Positions 41,751 through 49,657 of a DNA stretch of 52,463 nucleotides are shown here, piece by piece. A program made the translations under genes and the position numbers. Under the pieces are notes generated by a model, which had not been told where the DNA came from, did no database searches, and worked only from the letters and a program-made list of their open reading frames with translations. The stretch covers positions 1-52,463 of the forward strand of contig NZ_JACIGK010000030.1 of assembly GCF_014197915.1 (NCBI RefSeq), written 5' to 3'. This stretch comes from Roseospira visakhapatnamensis (GTDB lineage: Bacteria > Pseudomonadota > Alphaproteobacteria > Rhodospirillales > Rhodospirillaceae). The number at the start of each line of letters is the position of its first letter. Position 1 is the first letter of the stretch.

Positions 41751-42912
41751 CAGTCAGAATCCCCCACCGGCGGAGGTATTTCTCACCGATCATCTGTTCG
41801 GTGGCTGTGCGATCCTTCAGGTCACATCCGTGCGGCCAGGTGATCGTCAGAGTCAGGGTGCGTCGCCTGTCGCCTCCCGGACGCCGGGCGAGCTTCACGG
41901 CGATCTTGGCCCGTGTAACCACGTACCCCTCGCTCAGGGGCGTGCGATCCCCGAACCTCTGCTGGGCCTTCGTCCAGATCGTCTCGTCGGCGCGCGCAGG
42001 CTTCTCCAGCGTCACCCTGAAATCACCGTCGTTGATCGGCATCAGCCGCAGTTCGCGCACCTCAACGCCCTCGATCCCATCCTCTGGGTCGACCGGAAAG
42101 TCATAGGGTTTCAGCAGCATCAAGAGATCGTAGCGCCGAAGTGGAAGCTGGTTCTCCTTGAACTTGATGCCCAGCAGATGGGTGACCGCCGCCCTGACGA
42201 TTTCCTGGCGCGTGGCCTTGTCGTGGGCGATGACTTCAATGCCGCCGGTCGCGGGCTCATAGGTGACGGCGGCCTCAAAAACCGGTCTGTATGACTGCCG
42301 GACGAGCGCCCCTTTATCGTCGAAGCGCAGCAGATCGTCGGGACGTCCCTCGCGGTAGATGGTCACCTGCACGAGGTCGCAATCGTCTCCTTCGAGCGTC
42401 GTCCTGACCCGATCGAAGATATCGACATGCGCATGGGCAGCGCCGGAGAAGACCTTGATGACCGCAACGAAGGCGTCGCAGGCGGTCGCATCGCGCTGCA
42501 CGACGCAATCGGCGTCGGTCATGTAGCCCGCCCACATCCGCCCGCGTCGACGATCATCCGTGAAACGGACTTCTTCAGCATGGCGGAAGCGGTCGGGCGC
42601 GTTCAGGAACATCCAGAGCGTCCGCGCGTGCGGGTTCGCAAGCCCATCAAGGAACGCGGGATCATCGGCCACGCTGTAGATGGCAGCCTGTCCGGGCTCG
42701 TCAGAGAGGGCATGGACACGTTCGGCGTCGTTCAGGATTCGGTCGCGCTGGGCTCTGGACAGATCCTCGATGGCCCCCAGCAGGGGCCTGGACAGATCCT
42801 CATCCGGAACGGTCCAGTCGAATTCGGTGGGGAGGCCGATCTCCGGGCGGTCGAAATACTGGCGCAGAGCCTCACCGGGCGTCTTGCGAATGAAGGCGGA
42901 CAAAGCGGTCAC
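41725..42912 (-). CDS. Unrecognised 395-residue protein of the XRE/ImmA operon
   Basis: No catalytic motif is evident. The N-terminal third is helical (IRKTPGEALRQYFDRPEIG). The middle is beta-rich with DDCDLVQVTIYREGRPDDLLRF and YEPATGGIEVIAHDK, followed by VRAAVTHLLGIKF and a beta-rich C-terminus with many Arg and Lys. It starts 111 bp after the ImmA gene and overlaps the last gene. Coupling to a peptidase-controlled repressor suggests a conditional effector or immunity function, but this is inference. Confidence 0.7.
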   Translation of the reverse strand: MTALSAFIRKTPGEALRQYFDRPEIGLPTEFDWTVPDEDLSRPLLGAIEDLSRAQRDRILNDAERVHALSDEPGQAAIYSVADDPAFLDGLANPHARTLWMFLNAPDRFRHAEEVRFTDDRRRGRMWAGYMTDADCVVQRDATACDAFVAVIKVFSGAAHAHVDIFDRVRTTLEGDDCDLVQVTIYREGRPDDLLRFDDKGALVRQSYRPVFEAAVTYEPATGGIEVIAHDKATRQEIVRAAVTHLLGIKFKENQLPLRRYDLLMLLKPYDFPVDPEDGIEGVEVRELRLMPINDGDFRVTLEKPARADETIWTKAQQRFGDRTPLSEGYVVTRAKIAVKLARRPGGDRRRTLTLTITWPHGCDLKDRTATEQMIGEKYLRRWGILTDDSQRLQN

Positions 42913-43023
42913 GCTGATCTCCTTGCAGAGGGGCCATGGCTCGGCTTATCTGCTAATCAGCGTATTTCGAGACTCGCTCGCGGTCAACAGCAAATCTACG
43001 CACTTCCGCGAATATGCGTGCGC

Positions 43024-43746
43024 TCAGGAGAACAAGGACGGTTGACGGTCCGAGGTGGCCAGAAGACCCAGCTTCAGAAGGCGCACCCGCGCCGCCTCCT
43101 TCGACACCTGGAACTGCTCCATCACCGTCTCTATGACCTGACGCCCCGTCTCGCTTGCCACCGTCACGGCCGCGTGTTCCCCAAGCGGGGCGCAGAGATC
43201 CGCGACCAGACGTCGGGTCGCGCCAGCCGGCATCAGGATGGCGCCACTGATGTAGCCGGCCTGCCATTCCATCCAGTCGATCGATGTCGCTCCGATGATG
43301 GTGTCCCGCTTGCAGATCGCCTTGTTCTCGCGGCTGCTCCGGTCAAAGAAACTGCGCGAGGCCAGCTTGTCTACCCAAAGGTACCGATGGAAACGCAGGT
43401 GGCCGAACTCGTGGGCCAGCGTTGTTCGCAGCCGGTTCTCCCGGCGATCATCGTTGGCCAGTTGGTCGGAGATCCAAACCTCGGATACGCCGGAAGGATG
43501 GAAGATCGTCGCCCCTTCAACATCGGCCCCGAACTGGGATAGATCGGCGTACTGATCGAGGTCGGCCCCATCCTGTTCGATCAGGATGGTCAGTTCGTCG
43601 GTGGTGATCGGGTATAGCGGCCCGGCCCGGCGCCCCCTCAGGAAGCCGGAGACGATCCGTTCGCATTCCCGATCCAGTTCCTTGGGCTCGTAATGCGGCC
43701 GCTCCGCGAACCGGGCGGTTTTGTCCGGAACCATCTTCACCATCAC
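43024..43746 (-). CDS. ImmA/IrrE family metallopeptidase
   Basis: This 240-residue protein has the zinc-peptidase motif H112-E-F-G-H116 within TTLAHEFGHLRFH. A distal acidic third ligand is plausible in the helical segment DWMEWQAGYISGAIL. A C-terminal winged region follows (QFQVSKEAARVRLLKLGLL). ImmA/IrrE peptidases cleave a cognate XRE repressor in response to DNA damage or other signals. It lies 13 bp after an XRE gene, the usual ImmR-ImmA pairing. Confidence 0.9.
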   Translation of the reverse strand: MMVKMVPDKTARFAERPHYEPKELDRECERIVSGFLRGRRAGPLYPITTDELTILIEQDGADLDQYADLSQFGADVEGATIFHPSGVSEVWISDQLANDDRRENRLRTTLAHEFGHLRFHRYLWVDKLASRSFFDRSSRENKAICKRDTIIGATSIDWMEWQAGYISGAILMPAGATRRLVADLCAPLGEHAAVTVASETGRQVIETVMEQFQVSKEAARVRLLKLGLLATSDRQPSLFS

Positions 43747-43759
43747 GCCCTCGTTCAGA

Positions 43760-44107
43760 TCAATCCGACACCGAGCGCCGGAAGGCCATGAAAGCTTCTG
43801 CTGCCTTGGCAGGATCCCGAATGGTGCGCCTTAGATCGTCGGGTATCTTTCCCGCGAGAACAAACAGGAGATTCTCGTCGATGTCCAGCACGGTCGAAAA
43901 CTGATGGATGAGATGATCGGATGAGGGGTTGCGGCGGTCGTGCTCGATGTCATTCAGGTATTGCGGCGAGATGGCCCCGGCCCCATCCTCCTTGAGGATC
44001 CGGCTGGCAAGCTCCTTCTGGCTCATCGCCTTTTGTTTCCGGGCGCTGGCGATTGCCTTCCCGAAGGTCTGATTGGGCGCAGTCATGGCGTTCTCATCGA
44101 CTGACAT
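43760..44107 (-). CDS. XRE-family helix-turn-helix repressor (ImmR-like)
   Basis: This 115-residue protein has a lambda-repressor-type HTH (FGKAIASARKQKAMSQKELASRI, ISPQYLNDIEHDRRNPS, about 15-75) and a helical tail ending in AFMAFRRSVSD. Paired with an ImmA peptidase, it probably represses this operon and perhaps the element's early genes. The start is uncertain: ATG 44107 (used here) or ATG 44086, both with weak ribosome-binding sites. A TGACC/GGTCA inverted repeat lies 43 bp upstream of ATG 44107. Confidence 0.85.
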   Translation of the reverse strand: MSVDENAMTAPNQTFGKAIASARKQKAMSQKELASRILKEDGAGAISPQYLNDIEHDRRNPSSDHLIHQFSTVLDIDENLLFVLAGKIPDDLRRTIRDPAKAAEAFMAFRRSVSD

Positions 44108-44149
44108 CCTTGTCCGGAGAAACGCAGGTTCGCGGATTGGCGTACAATC

Positions 44150-44166
44150 TGACCACCAGACGGTCA
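44150..44166. promoter_or_regulatory. Candidate XRE operator
   Basis: TGACC and GGTCA flank a 7-bp spacer. On the minus strand the right arm forms TTGACC, a good -35 hexamer, though I see no strong -10. An inverted repeat overlapping a promoter in front of an XRE gene is the expected autoregulatory layout. Confidence 0.4.
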
Positions 44167-44202
44167 AGACGTGTTTCCGGCATGGGACTACGCAAGATTT
44201 TG

Positions 44203-44230
44203 TTCCCTCTTGCTTCCACAGTGCTTCCAC
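44203..44230 (+). repeat. 28-bp repeat, right copy (probable integrase arm-type site)
   Basis: This is an exact copy of 1453-1480 in the same orientation, again with two TGCTTCCAC motifs 11 bp apart. It ends 66 bp before a 12-bp sequence shared with the tRNA-Met fragment on the left. It marks the right end of the phage-like island, behind the XRE gene. Confidence 0.6.
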
Positions 44231-44244
44231 GGGTTTGGAATCAA

Positions 44245-44271
44245 AAACGCCGCCCCACAAGGGCGGCGTTT
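44245..44271. terminator. Bidirectional hairpin terminator
   Basis: AAACGCCGCCC and GGGCGGCGTTT form a perfect 11-bp stem around CACAA, flanked by A's and T's on either side. It could terminate transcription in both directions. It separates the island from the conjugation module. Confidence 0.7.
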
Positions 44272-44296
44272 AAGTCATTGACATATTTAGCGAATT

Positions 44297-44308
44297 TGGT
44301 TGCGGGGA
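44297..44308. other. 12-bp match to the tRNA-Met 3' end (candidate right att core)
   Basis: TGGTTGCGGGGA here matches 1286-1297 exactly and in the same orientation; on the minus strand it is the CCA end of tRNA-Met. The match stops after 12 bases, so it is not a full 45-bp copy of the left fragment. It lies just outside the right 28-bp repeat. It may be the crossover core of the integrase, or chance overlap with the oriT-like sequence. Confidence 0.45.
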
Positions 44309-44345
44309 CCTGCCCGGCGGTTATGTAACGCGTTACGCAGTCGCC
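44306..44345. other. Candidate oriT of the P-type conjugation module
   Basis: CCTGCCCGGC at 44309-44318 matches the bases around the IncP (RP4) nick site, with the nick expected between 44312 and 44313. A perfect 12-bp palindrome GTAACGCGTTAC follows at 44325-44336, where the relaxosome protein TraJ binds an inverted repeat in IncP. The position immediately upstream of traK is also as in IncP plasmids. No relaxase or traJ gene is present to the left. Confidence 0.5.
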
Positions 44346-44420
44346 CTACAGCCGCGCAACAACAAGAAAAAATCATAGCCTCGAAGCTCGTGTCAAGTCG
44401 CCACCGTAGAGGGCGTGACA

Positions 44421-44855
44421 ATGACACGATGGGGATTTGCGCGGGTCGAGTTTTTGACGCTGTGGCCGGATGTCCGGCGGCGTCTGGAGACGGGCGCGGC
44501 GGTGATGCTCGTCTACCGGGAGCTTGTAGAGGCCGGGCGGACCACCATGTCCGCCCGATCGTTCTACGAGTACTGCCGGCGCCACGGCGACCCGGCCATG
44601 CCGGCCATCCCGGCCCCGTCTTCCCCATCCACTTCCCTGCGTCCCGTGACGCCTTCCGTTCCGGCTCCCGCCGCACCGTCTGTGACGGGCGGGTCCGCCG
44701 TGCCGGTCGCGGCCGGCCCGGCGGACCCGCCGTCCCTGACCGCGACCTGGGCGGAGACTCCGGCGATCGACACTCTGTGGGGGAACGACAACGACAACGG
44801 CGGCGCGGACACCGGCGACGAGTCCACCGCCATGGCGTCGGACGCCCCTGACTGA
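44421..44855 (+). CDS. traK: TraK-like oriT-binding conjugation protein
   Basis: This 144-residue protein has an N-terminal DNA-binding-like region (RWGFARVEFLTLWPDVRRRLETGAAVMLVYRELVEAG, then SARSFYEYCRRH) similar to IncP TraK, which wraps oriT. The remaining 80 residues are Pro/Ala-rich. ATG 44421 has AGAGGG upstream, and an in-frame GTG lies two codons earlier. Its place beside an oriT-like sequence and before traL and traM supports the name. Confidence 0.75.
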   Translation: MTRWGFARVEFLTLWPDVRRRLETGAAVMLVYRELVEAGRTTMSARSFYEYCRRHGDPAMPAIPAPSSPSTSLRPVTPSVPAPAAPSVTGGSAVPVAAGPADPPSLTATWAETPAIDTLWGNDNDNGGADTGDESTAMASDAPD

Positions 44856-44898
44856 TCCCGAGTCACGAAGAAAGAAGGACTTTCACTGATGGTGGCCA
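44822..44898 (+). repeat. 77-bp imperfect direct repeat, copy 1 (traK 3' end)
   Basis: Covers the last codons of traK, the spacer and ribosome-binding site, and the first bases of the Zn-ribbon gene. By my count about 67 of 77 positions match 45275-45351. The repeat indicates duplication of the original traK-traL junction. Confidence 0.85.
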
Positions 44899-45227
44899 CC
44901 CCCCTGCTCATGGATGCCCTGCAGCGTATCGCCGACCTGGAGGCCGCGCTACGTCCCGGCAGTGCCGGCAACGAGCGCGACCTGATCAAGGCCGATGCAA
45001 CGGCGCGCCGGGCCATCGCCATCGCCCAGGCGGCACTGGACGAGGGGACCCAGGGAGACGCACCGGTCGCGAACAGCCCCGACGAATTTTTGCTTCGCGT
45101 GTATTACCAGTGCGGCTGCGGCCATGAGTGGTCCGAAGTCCACTGGACCGAGGACGACGGCCGATGCCCGCGCTGCGACGGCCCGTGCATCCCCGCGCAT
45201 GTCGAACTCCTGGACGCGGAGGGCTGA
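44889..45227 (+). CDS. Zn-ribbon protein inserted between traK and traL
   Basis: This 112-residue protein has a helical N-terminal part (MDALQRIADLEAALRPG, DATARRAIAIAQAALDEG) and a C-terminal zinc ribbon (CGCGHEW then CPRCDGPC). I do not recognise it as a standard conjugation protein. It uses a ribosome-binding site almost identical to that of traL because the junction is duplicated. It is probably cargo or a host-interaction factor. Confidence 0.65.
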   Translation: MVATPLLMDALQRIADLEAALRPGSAGNERDLIKADATARRAIAIAQAALDEGTQGDAPVANSPDEFLLRVYYQCGCGHEWSEVHWTEDDGRCPRCDGPCIPAHVELLDAEG

Positions 45228-45231
45228 GCGA

Positions 45232-45309
45232 TGCCCGCGATCCATGCGCCAGACAGCTCTGGAATGCGCTCCCGGTCCACCCCCACGGCGTCGGACACCC
45301 CCGAGTAAT
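45232..45309 (+). pseudogene. Remnant of the traK 3' end
   Basis: A 25-codon frame ends with SRSTPTASDTPE, matching the traK end DESTAMASDAPD. The upstream part of traK is absent. It is the second copy of the duplicated junction and is unlikely to be functional. Confidence 0.6.
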
Positions 45310-45351
45310 CCCGAATCACAAAGAAAGAAGGACGTTCACTGATGGCGGCCA
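45275..45351 (+). repeat. 77-bp imperfect direct repeat, copy 2 (before traL)
   Basis: Second copy of 44822-44898, 453 bp downstream, ending in the first codons of traL. The two copies bracket the Zn-ribbon gene. Confidence 0.85.
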
Positions 45352-46082
45352 TTCACATGACGTTGCAGGGCAAGGGCGGTGTCGGCAAGAGCTTCATCGC
45401 CAGCCTGCTCGCGCAACACTTCCTCGCGCGCGGCCAGGCGCCGATCTGTCTGGACACCGATCCGGTGAACCAGACCTTCGCCGGCTACAAGGCGTTTTCG
45501 CCGGAGATCATCCGCCTGGGCGAACGCCCGGACGAGATCAATCCCCGGTACTTCGATGCGCTGATCGAACGCATCATGGCGGCGCCCGAGGACGCCGTGA
45601 TCATCATCGACAATGGCGCCAGCACCTTCATGCCGCTGATCGGCTACATGGTCGAGGCGCAGGCGCTGGCGATGCTGCACGACGGCGGTCACCAGGTGCG
45701 CCTGCACTCGGTGCTCACCGGCGGCCAGGCCCTGGAGGACACCACGGTCGGCCTCGCCAAGCTGGCGGCGATGATCCCCGACCTTCCCCTGGTCGTCTGG
45801 CTGAACGAGTACTTCGGCGCTGTCGCCCGGCAGACGGCGAAGGGAGTGCAGTCCTTCGAGGACAGCCGCATCTACCGCGACCTGGCGCCGCGCATCGTCG
45901 CCATGATTCGCCTGCCCGAGGTCCGCAAGGAGACCTTCGGCAAGGACATCGCGGCCATGATGGAGGCGCGGCTGACCTTCGAGGAGGCCGTCGCCGGCGA
46001 GACCTTCCCGATCATGGCCCGCCAGCGGCTGCGCATGACCTGGGCGACGCTGCACCAGGCCATGGACGCGGCGCGGCTATGA
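45342..46082 (+). CDS. traL: TraL-like ParA-type ATPase of the conjugation module
   Basis: This 246-residue ATPase begins IHMTLQGKGGVGKSFIASLLAQHF, a deviant Walker A of the ParA/MinD class (about residues 10-17). It continues with CLDTDPVNQTFAGYKAF and VIIIDNGASTFMPLIGY. The pattern matches TraL of IncP-type transfer regions. Its exact role in transfer is not established. It ends in an ATGA overlap with traM. Confidence 0.85.
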   Translation: MAAIHMTLQGKGGVGKSFIASLLAQHFLARGQAPICLDTDPVNQTFAGYKAFSPEIIRLGERPDEINPRYFDALIERIMAAPEDAVIIIDNGASTFMPLIGYMVEAQALAMLHDGGHQVRLHSVLTGGQALEDTTVGLAKLAAMIPDLPLVVWLNEYFGAVARQTAKGVQSFEDSRIYRDLAPRIVAMIRLPEVRKETFGKDIAAMMEARLTFEEAVAGETFPIMARQRLRMTWATLHQAMDAARL

Positions 46083-46564
46083 CCCCCACCACGCCCGACA
46101 TCGCCCCAGACACCATGCCCGACACCATGCCCAATCCGACCTCCGCCCTTGGGCCGGACCCCGGCCGCCTGCCGCCACCCCGGAGCTTCGACGAGCTGCG
46201 CGCGCAACTGCTGCAGGCGCATGGCGTCGGGGTGGGGGCGGATGACCCGATCCTGCTTGCCTACACGCTGCACCGGGTGGCCCTGGAGGAAGTGGCGGAG
46301 ACCCTGGCCACGGCCCGGGGCGACCTGTCCGCCGCCGTGCGCGACGCCTCGACGGAATACGCCGTCAGCCTGCGCGCCGCCCTCGACGCCCTGCTGTCGG
46401 ACAGCACCCGGCAACGGCTGCTCGCCATGCAGGAGGCGGCCGTGCAGGCCGACCGCGCGGTGCTCGCCCTGCGCCGCACCCAGCGCTGGCTGGCGTTCCT
46501 GTCCGCGCTCACCGTCATCGCGGCCCTGGTGTCGCTGGCGGTGCTGACCGCGACCCTGGTTTGA
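46079..46564 (+). CDS. traM: TraM-like conjugation protein
   Basis: This 161-residue protein has a Pro-rich start, a helical middle (LLAYTLHRVALEEVAETLATARGDL) and one C-terminal transmembrane helix (WLAFLSALTVIAALVSLAVLTATLV). This matches IncP TraM, and the traK-traL-traM order supports it. It would be anchored in the inner membrane. Confidence 0.75.
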   Translation: MTPTTPDIAPDTMPDTMPNPTSALGPDPGRLPPPRSFDELRAQLLQAHGVGVGADDPILLAYTLHRVALEEVAETLATARGDLSAAVRDASTEYAVSLRAALDALLSDSTRQRLLAMQEAAVQADRAVLALRRTQRWLAFLSALTVIAALVSLAVLTATLV

Positions 46565-46590
46565 CCCTCTCCCTCTCTGGAGTCTTCTCG

Positions 46591-46962
46591 ATGACCGATC
46601 CCAACACCCCCGCCGTTCCCGCCGCTCCGGTCTCTTCGTCCTCTGTCGTCCCCCCCTCCGTCGTGCCCGGCGCCCTGGGTTGCGTGCTCGCCGGGGCGCT
46701 GATCCTGGACCCCGGCCTGGCCCACGCGGCCACCGGCAGCGACTGGACGGCGCCGATCCTGGAGTTCCTGGAGAACCTGACCTCGGGCGCGGCCAAGCTG
46801 GGCGCGGCCATCCTGGGCATCGGCATCATCGCCATCGGCCTGTGGGCCGCCTGGACCGGGCGCATGGACTGGCATCGCTTCGGCTTCGCGCTGGTGGGCG
46901 GGCTGCTGGTCATGGTCGGCCCGAAGATGGTGGAGATGCTGTTCAGCGCGTCCGGCGGGTGA
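46591..46962 (+). CDS. trbC: TrbC/VirB2-like pilin precursor
   Basis: This 123-residue protein has a long Pro/Ser-rich signal region with hydrophobic GALGCVLAGALILDPGLAHAA (cleavage likely after AHA), then two hydrophobic helices (LGAAILGIGIIAIGLWAAWTG and FALVGGLLVMVGPKMVEMLF). This is the usual layout of TrbC/VirB2 pilins, the major conjugative-pilus subunit. ATG 46591 has TGGAG upstream. Confidence 0.85.
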   Translation: MTDPNTPAVPAAPVSSSSVVPPSVVPGALGCVLAGALILDPGLAHAATGSDWTAPILEFLENLTSGAAKLGAAILGIGIIAIGLWAAWTGRMDWHRFGFALVGGLLVMVGPKMVEMLFSASGG

Positions 46963-46967
46963 GCCCC

Positions 46968-47267
46968 ATGAAAGCCGCTTCCGCCGTCCTCATCCAGACC
47001 CAGCGGCCGATGATGGTGCTGGGGCTGCCGCCGATGCTGTTCATCCTGGCCGTCGGCGCCGGCGCCGTCGCCGTGGCCCTGTGCGTCCTCCTGGACGTGC
47101 TGGCGCTGAGCATCCCGCTGGGGATGACCCTCATCCTGGCGCTCTGGGTCCTGTTCTGGCGGCGCTGCCGGCGGGACCACCACTATGACCGCGCGCTGAT
47201 GTTCACGCCGCGCTTCTGGCGCGGCGCGGACACCCGGACGCTGGTCAGCGGCCGGAGGGCGCGCTGA
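46968..47267 (+). CDS. trbD: TrbD/VirB3-like protein
   Basis: This 99-residue inner-membrane protein has two hydrophobic stretches around residues 17-34 and 39-63 and a basic, aromatic C-terminus (RRDHHYDRALMFTPRFW), typical of VirB3/TrbD. It overlaps trbE by one base, the usual coupling of VirB3 and VirB4 genes. Confidence 0.85.
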   Translation: MKAASAVLIQTQRPMMVLGLPPMLFILAVGAGAVAVALCVLLDVLALSIPLGMTLILALWVLFWRRCRRDHHYDRALMFTPRFWRGADTRTLVSGRRAR

Positions 47268-49657
47268 TGCCCTGGGACAGCATCCTGGCCACCGGGGTGG
47301 TCGCCGGCCTGGCCGGCGCCGCCGTGGTGCCGGCGCTGCGCCGGGCGACCTTCGGGACCGTGCGCCACGACTGGCTGCAGAACGAGCTGAGCCTGGACCG
47401 CGTGGAGCCGGACGGCCGCACGATCCGCGACCAGGCCGGCGGCCTGACCCGGGCCTGGCGGCTGCGGGGCGTCAGCTACGACGCCAAGGTGGAGCAGGAG
47501 CAGCACACCCTGCTGCTGGGCCGCACGGACCTGATCGGCACCCTGGGCGACAAGCTGGGCCTGGCCCTGCGGCTGCTGGCGGTCAAGCGCCGCCGGCCGC
47601 TGCAGGTCGCCGCGTCGTGGCCCAGCGAGACCCTGGCGGAGATCGGCCGGGGCGAGGAAGGCCGCTACACCTCCAGCCACGAGGTGGCCTGGATCCTGAT
47701 CGCCTCGGGACACACCATGCAGGCGCTGCTGGACGCCGACCAGCACATCCACGCCCGCCTGGCGCCGTACCGGCCCGAGGCGGTGACCCGGCCCGAGGAC
47801 CCGGCGGCGCCGTGCCCGCTCACCGGGCTGCTCAACGGCCTGGTCTGCGGCGAGTATCGCGACGACCTGCCGGCCGTCTCGGCGACCCTGTCGGGGTCGC
47901 TGGCCGGCGCCGACCTGCAGGTCGACCGGACCGGCCTGCTGCGCACCGACGGCGCGGACGGCGCCACCTGGCACCGGGTGATCGGCATCCGCGAATGGCC
48001 GGCCACGGTCTCCGGCCGGCTGATCGGCGAGTTGCTGGCGCTGCCCGGGGACCTGGAGATCACCCAGGTCTGCGAGCCCTTCGGCCGCGACAAGGCGCTG
48101 ATGCTCTACAAGCGCCAGCAGCGCGCGCAGAAGAGCAACATCTTCTTCCCCAACCTGGCGCTCATCGGCGAGACCGACACGGTGCTGGACCTGCTGTCCG
48201 AGGGCACGCTCACCCTGTTCGCCACCCAGGTCCAGGTGATCGCCCGGGCGGCCAGCGAGGCGGCCCTGGAAACCCTGGTCACGGCCATCCGCGAGATCCT
48301 GGGCGACCGGCGCATCGCCTACACCGTGGAGACGGTGGGCGCGCCCATCTGCTGGTTCAACCGGCTGCCGGCGGCGCCGTCGCGCAAGGCCCTGCAGCCG
48401 GGGACCCGGCTGTTCCGGCCGCTGATCCTGCGCGAGGAGAACATCGCCGCCCTGTGGCCATGGCACCACGCGGCCACCGGCCTGCCCACCAGCCCCTTCG
48501 GCGCCAAGCCGGTGCGCCTGTTCCGGACGCTGTCGGGACAAGCCTACAGCTTCCAGTTCCACATCCAGGACAAGCCGCAGAGCCGGGGCAACTACCTCGT
48601 GTTCGCGCCCACCGGCGGCGGCAAGTCGACGCTGATGCTGCACCTGCTGGGCGGGCTGGCCAAGTTCGAGGGCGTGCGCAGCTATATCTTCGACAGCAAG
48701 GAGGGGGCGCGCTTCATGGTCGAGGCCCTGGGCGGTGTGTACCAGGGCTACGATACGCTGCACCTGAACCCCCTGGACGTGGGGCCGGACACCCCCGGCG
48801 CCCGCAACCGCGTGGCCATGATCCTGCGGGCACTCTGCGGCGACCTGGTGCTGTCGCCCGAGGACAAGGAGGCGCTCGGCCATGCCGTCGACCTGGCGTT
48901 CCAGCTGGAGCCGCCGCACCGCACCCTGACCGAGATCTTCAGCCACGCCTTCCCCCGCCGCTCGGACCTGCGGCGCCACATGGCGCAGTGGGTCGTGGAC
49001 GACAAGGGGAACCGGGGCCAGCACGCCCACGTGTTCAACGCGCCCCATGACAGCCTGGGCGGGATCCTCGACCACTACATGGTGGGCATCAACATGAGCG
49101 AGGCCCTGGGCGACCCGGACCTGGGTCCGCCCGTGGTCGGGCACATCGCCGAGGCCATCGGCCGGTCGGCGTCCCGCTCCACCCGGGGCTTCACGATCTT
49201 CATCGACGAGGCCGCCAAGCTGCTGCAGAACGCCGGCTTCATGGCCCTGGCGGCCGAGATGTTCCGCGAGTACCGCAAGCTGAACGGGGCGGTCGGCCTG
49301 GCCTTCCAGGACCCGGCGGCGCTGCTGCGCTGCCCGGAGAGCGCGGCGTTCCTGGAGAACGCCTCGACCTTCATCTTCCTGCCCAATGCCCAGGCCAAGG
49401 CCGACAGCTTCACGGACTTCGGCCTGAACGACGAGCACCTGGCCTTCGTCATGGGCCAGACCGTCACGCGCGGCCGCCGTCAGGCCCTGGTCATCAAGCG
49501 GGACGCGGCCTCGGGCTTCGACGAAAGCGCCATCCTCGACATCGACCTCGGCTACCTGGGCGATGCCTTGCGCTTCTACCGCGCCGGCACCGACGCCAAC
49601 CGGCACCTGGAGACACTCAAGCAGACCTGGGGGGACCAATGGCGCGCGCATCTGTGA
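47267..49657 (+). CDS. trbE: TrbE/VirB4-like T4SS ATPase
   Basis: This 796-residue ATPase energises pilus assembly and transfer. The C-terminal domain has Walker A FAPTGGGKSTLML (near residue 447), SYIFDSKEGARFM, and Walker B GFTIFIDEAAKLL. The N-terminal CagE/TrbE domain precedes it. It looks complete and overlaps trbJ by 19 bp. Confidence 0.95.
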   Translation: MPWDSILATGVVAGLAGAAVVPALRRATFGTVRHDWLQNELSLDRVEPDGRTIRDQAGGLTRAWRLRGVSYDAKVEQEQHTLLLGRTDLIGTLGDKLGLALRLLAVKRRRPLQVAASWPSETLAEIGRGEEGRYTSSHEVAWILIASGHTMQALLDADQHIHARLAPYRPEAVTRPEDPAAPCPLTGLLNGLVCGEYRDDLPAVSATLSGSLAGADLQVDRTGLLRTDGADGATWHRVIGIREWPATVSGRLIGELLALPGDLEITQVCEPFGRDKALMLYKRQQRAQKSNIFFPNLALIGETDTVLDLLSEGTLTLFATQVQVIARAASEAALETLVTAIREILGDRRIAYTVETVGAPICWFNRLPAAPSRKALQPGTRLFRPLILREENIAALWPWHHAATGLPTSPFGAKPVRLFRTLSGQAYSFQFHIQDKPQSRGNYLVFAPTGGGKSTLMLHLLGGLAKFEGVRSYIFDSKEGARFMVEALGGVYQGYDTLHLNPLDVGPDTPGARNRVAMILRALCGDLVLSPEDKEALGHAVDLAFQLEPPHRTLTEIFSHAFPRRSDLRRHMAQWVVDDKGNRGQHAHVFNAPHDSLGGILDHYMVGINMSEALGDPDLGPPVVGHIAEAIGRSASRSTRGFTIFIDEAAKLLQNAGFMALAAEMFREYRKLNGAVGLAFQDPAALLRCPESAAFLENASTFIFLPNAQAKADSFTDFGLNDEHLAFVMGQTVTRGRRQALVIKRDAASGFDESAILDIDLGYLGDALRFYRAGTDANRHLETLKQTWGDQWRAHL

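Noticed and set aside
47183-49651. Long minus-strand open frame opposite trbE
   Set aside because: It mirrors the trbE codons, has no recognisable domain, and trbE is certain from its Walker motifs.
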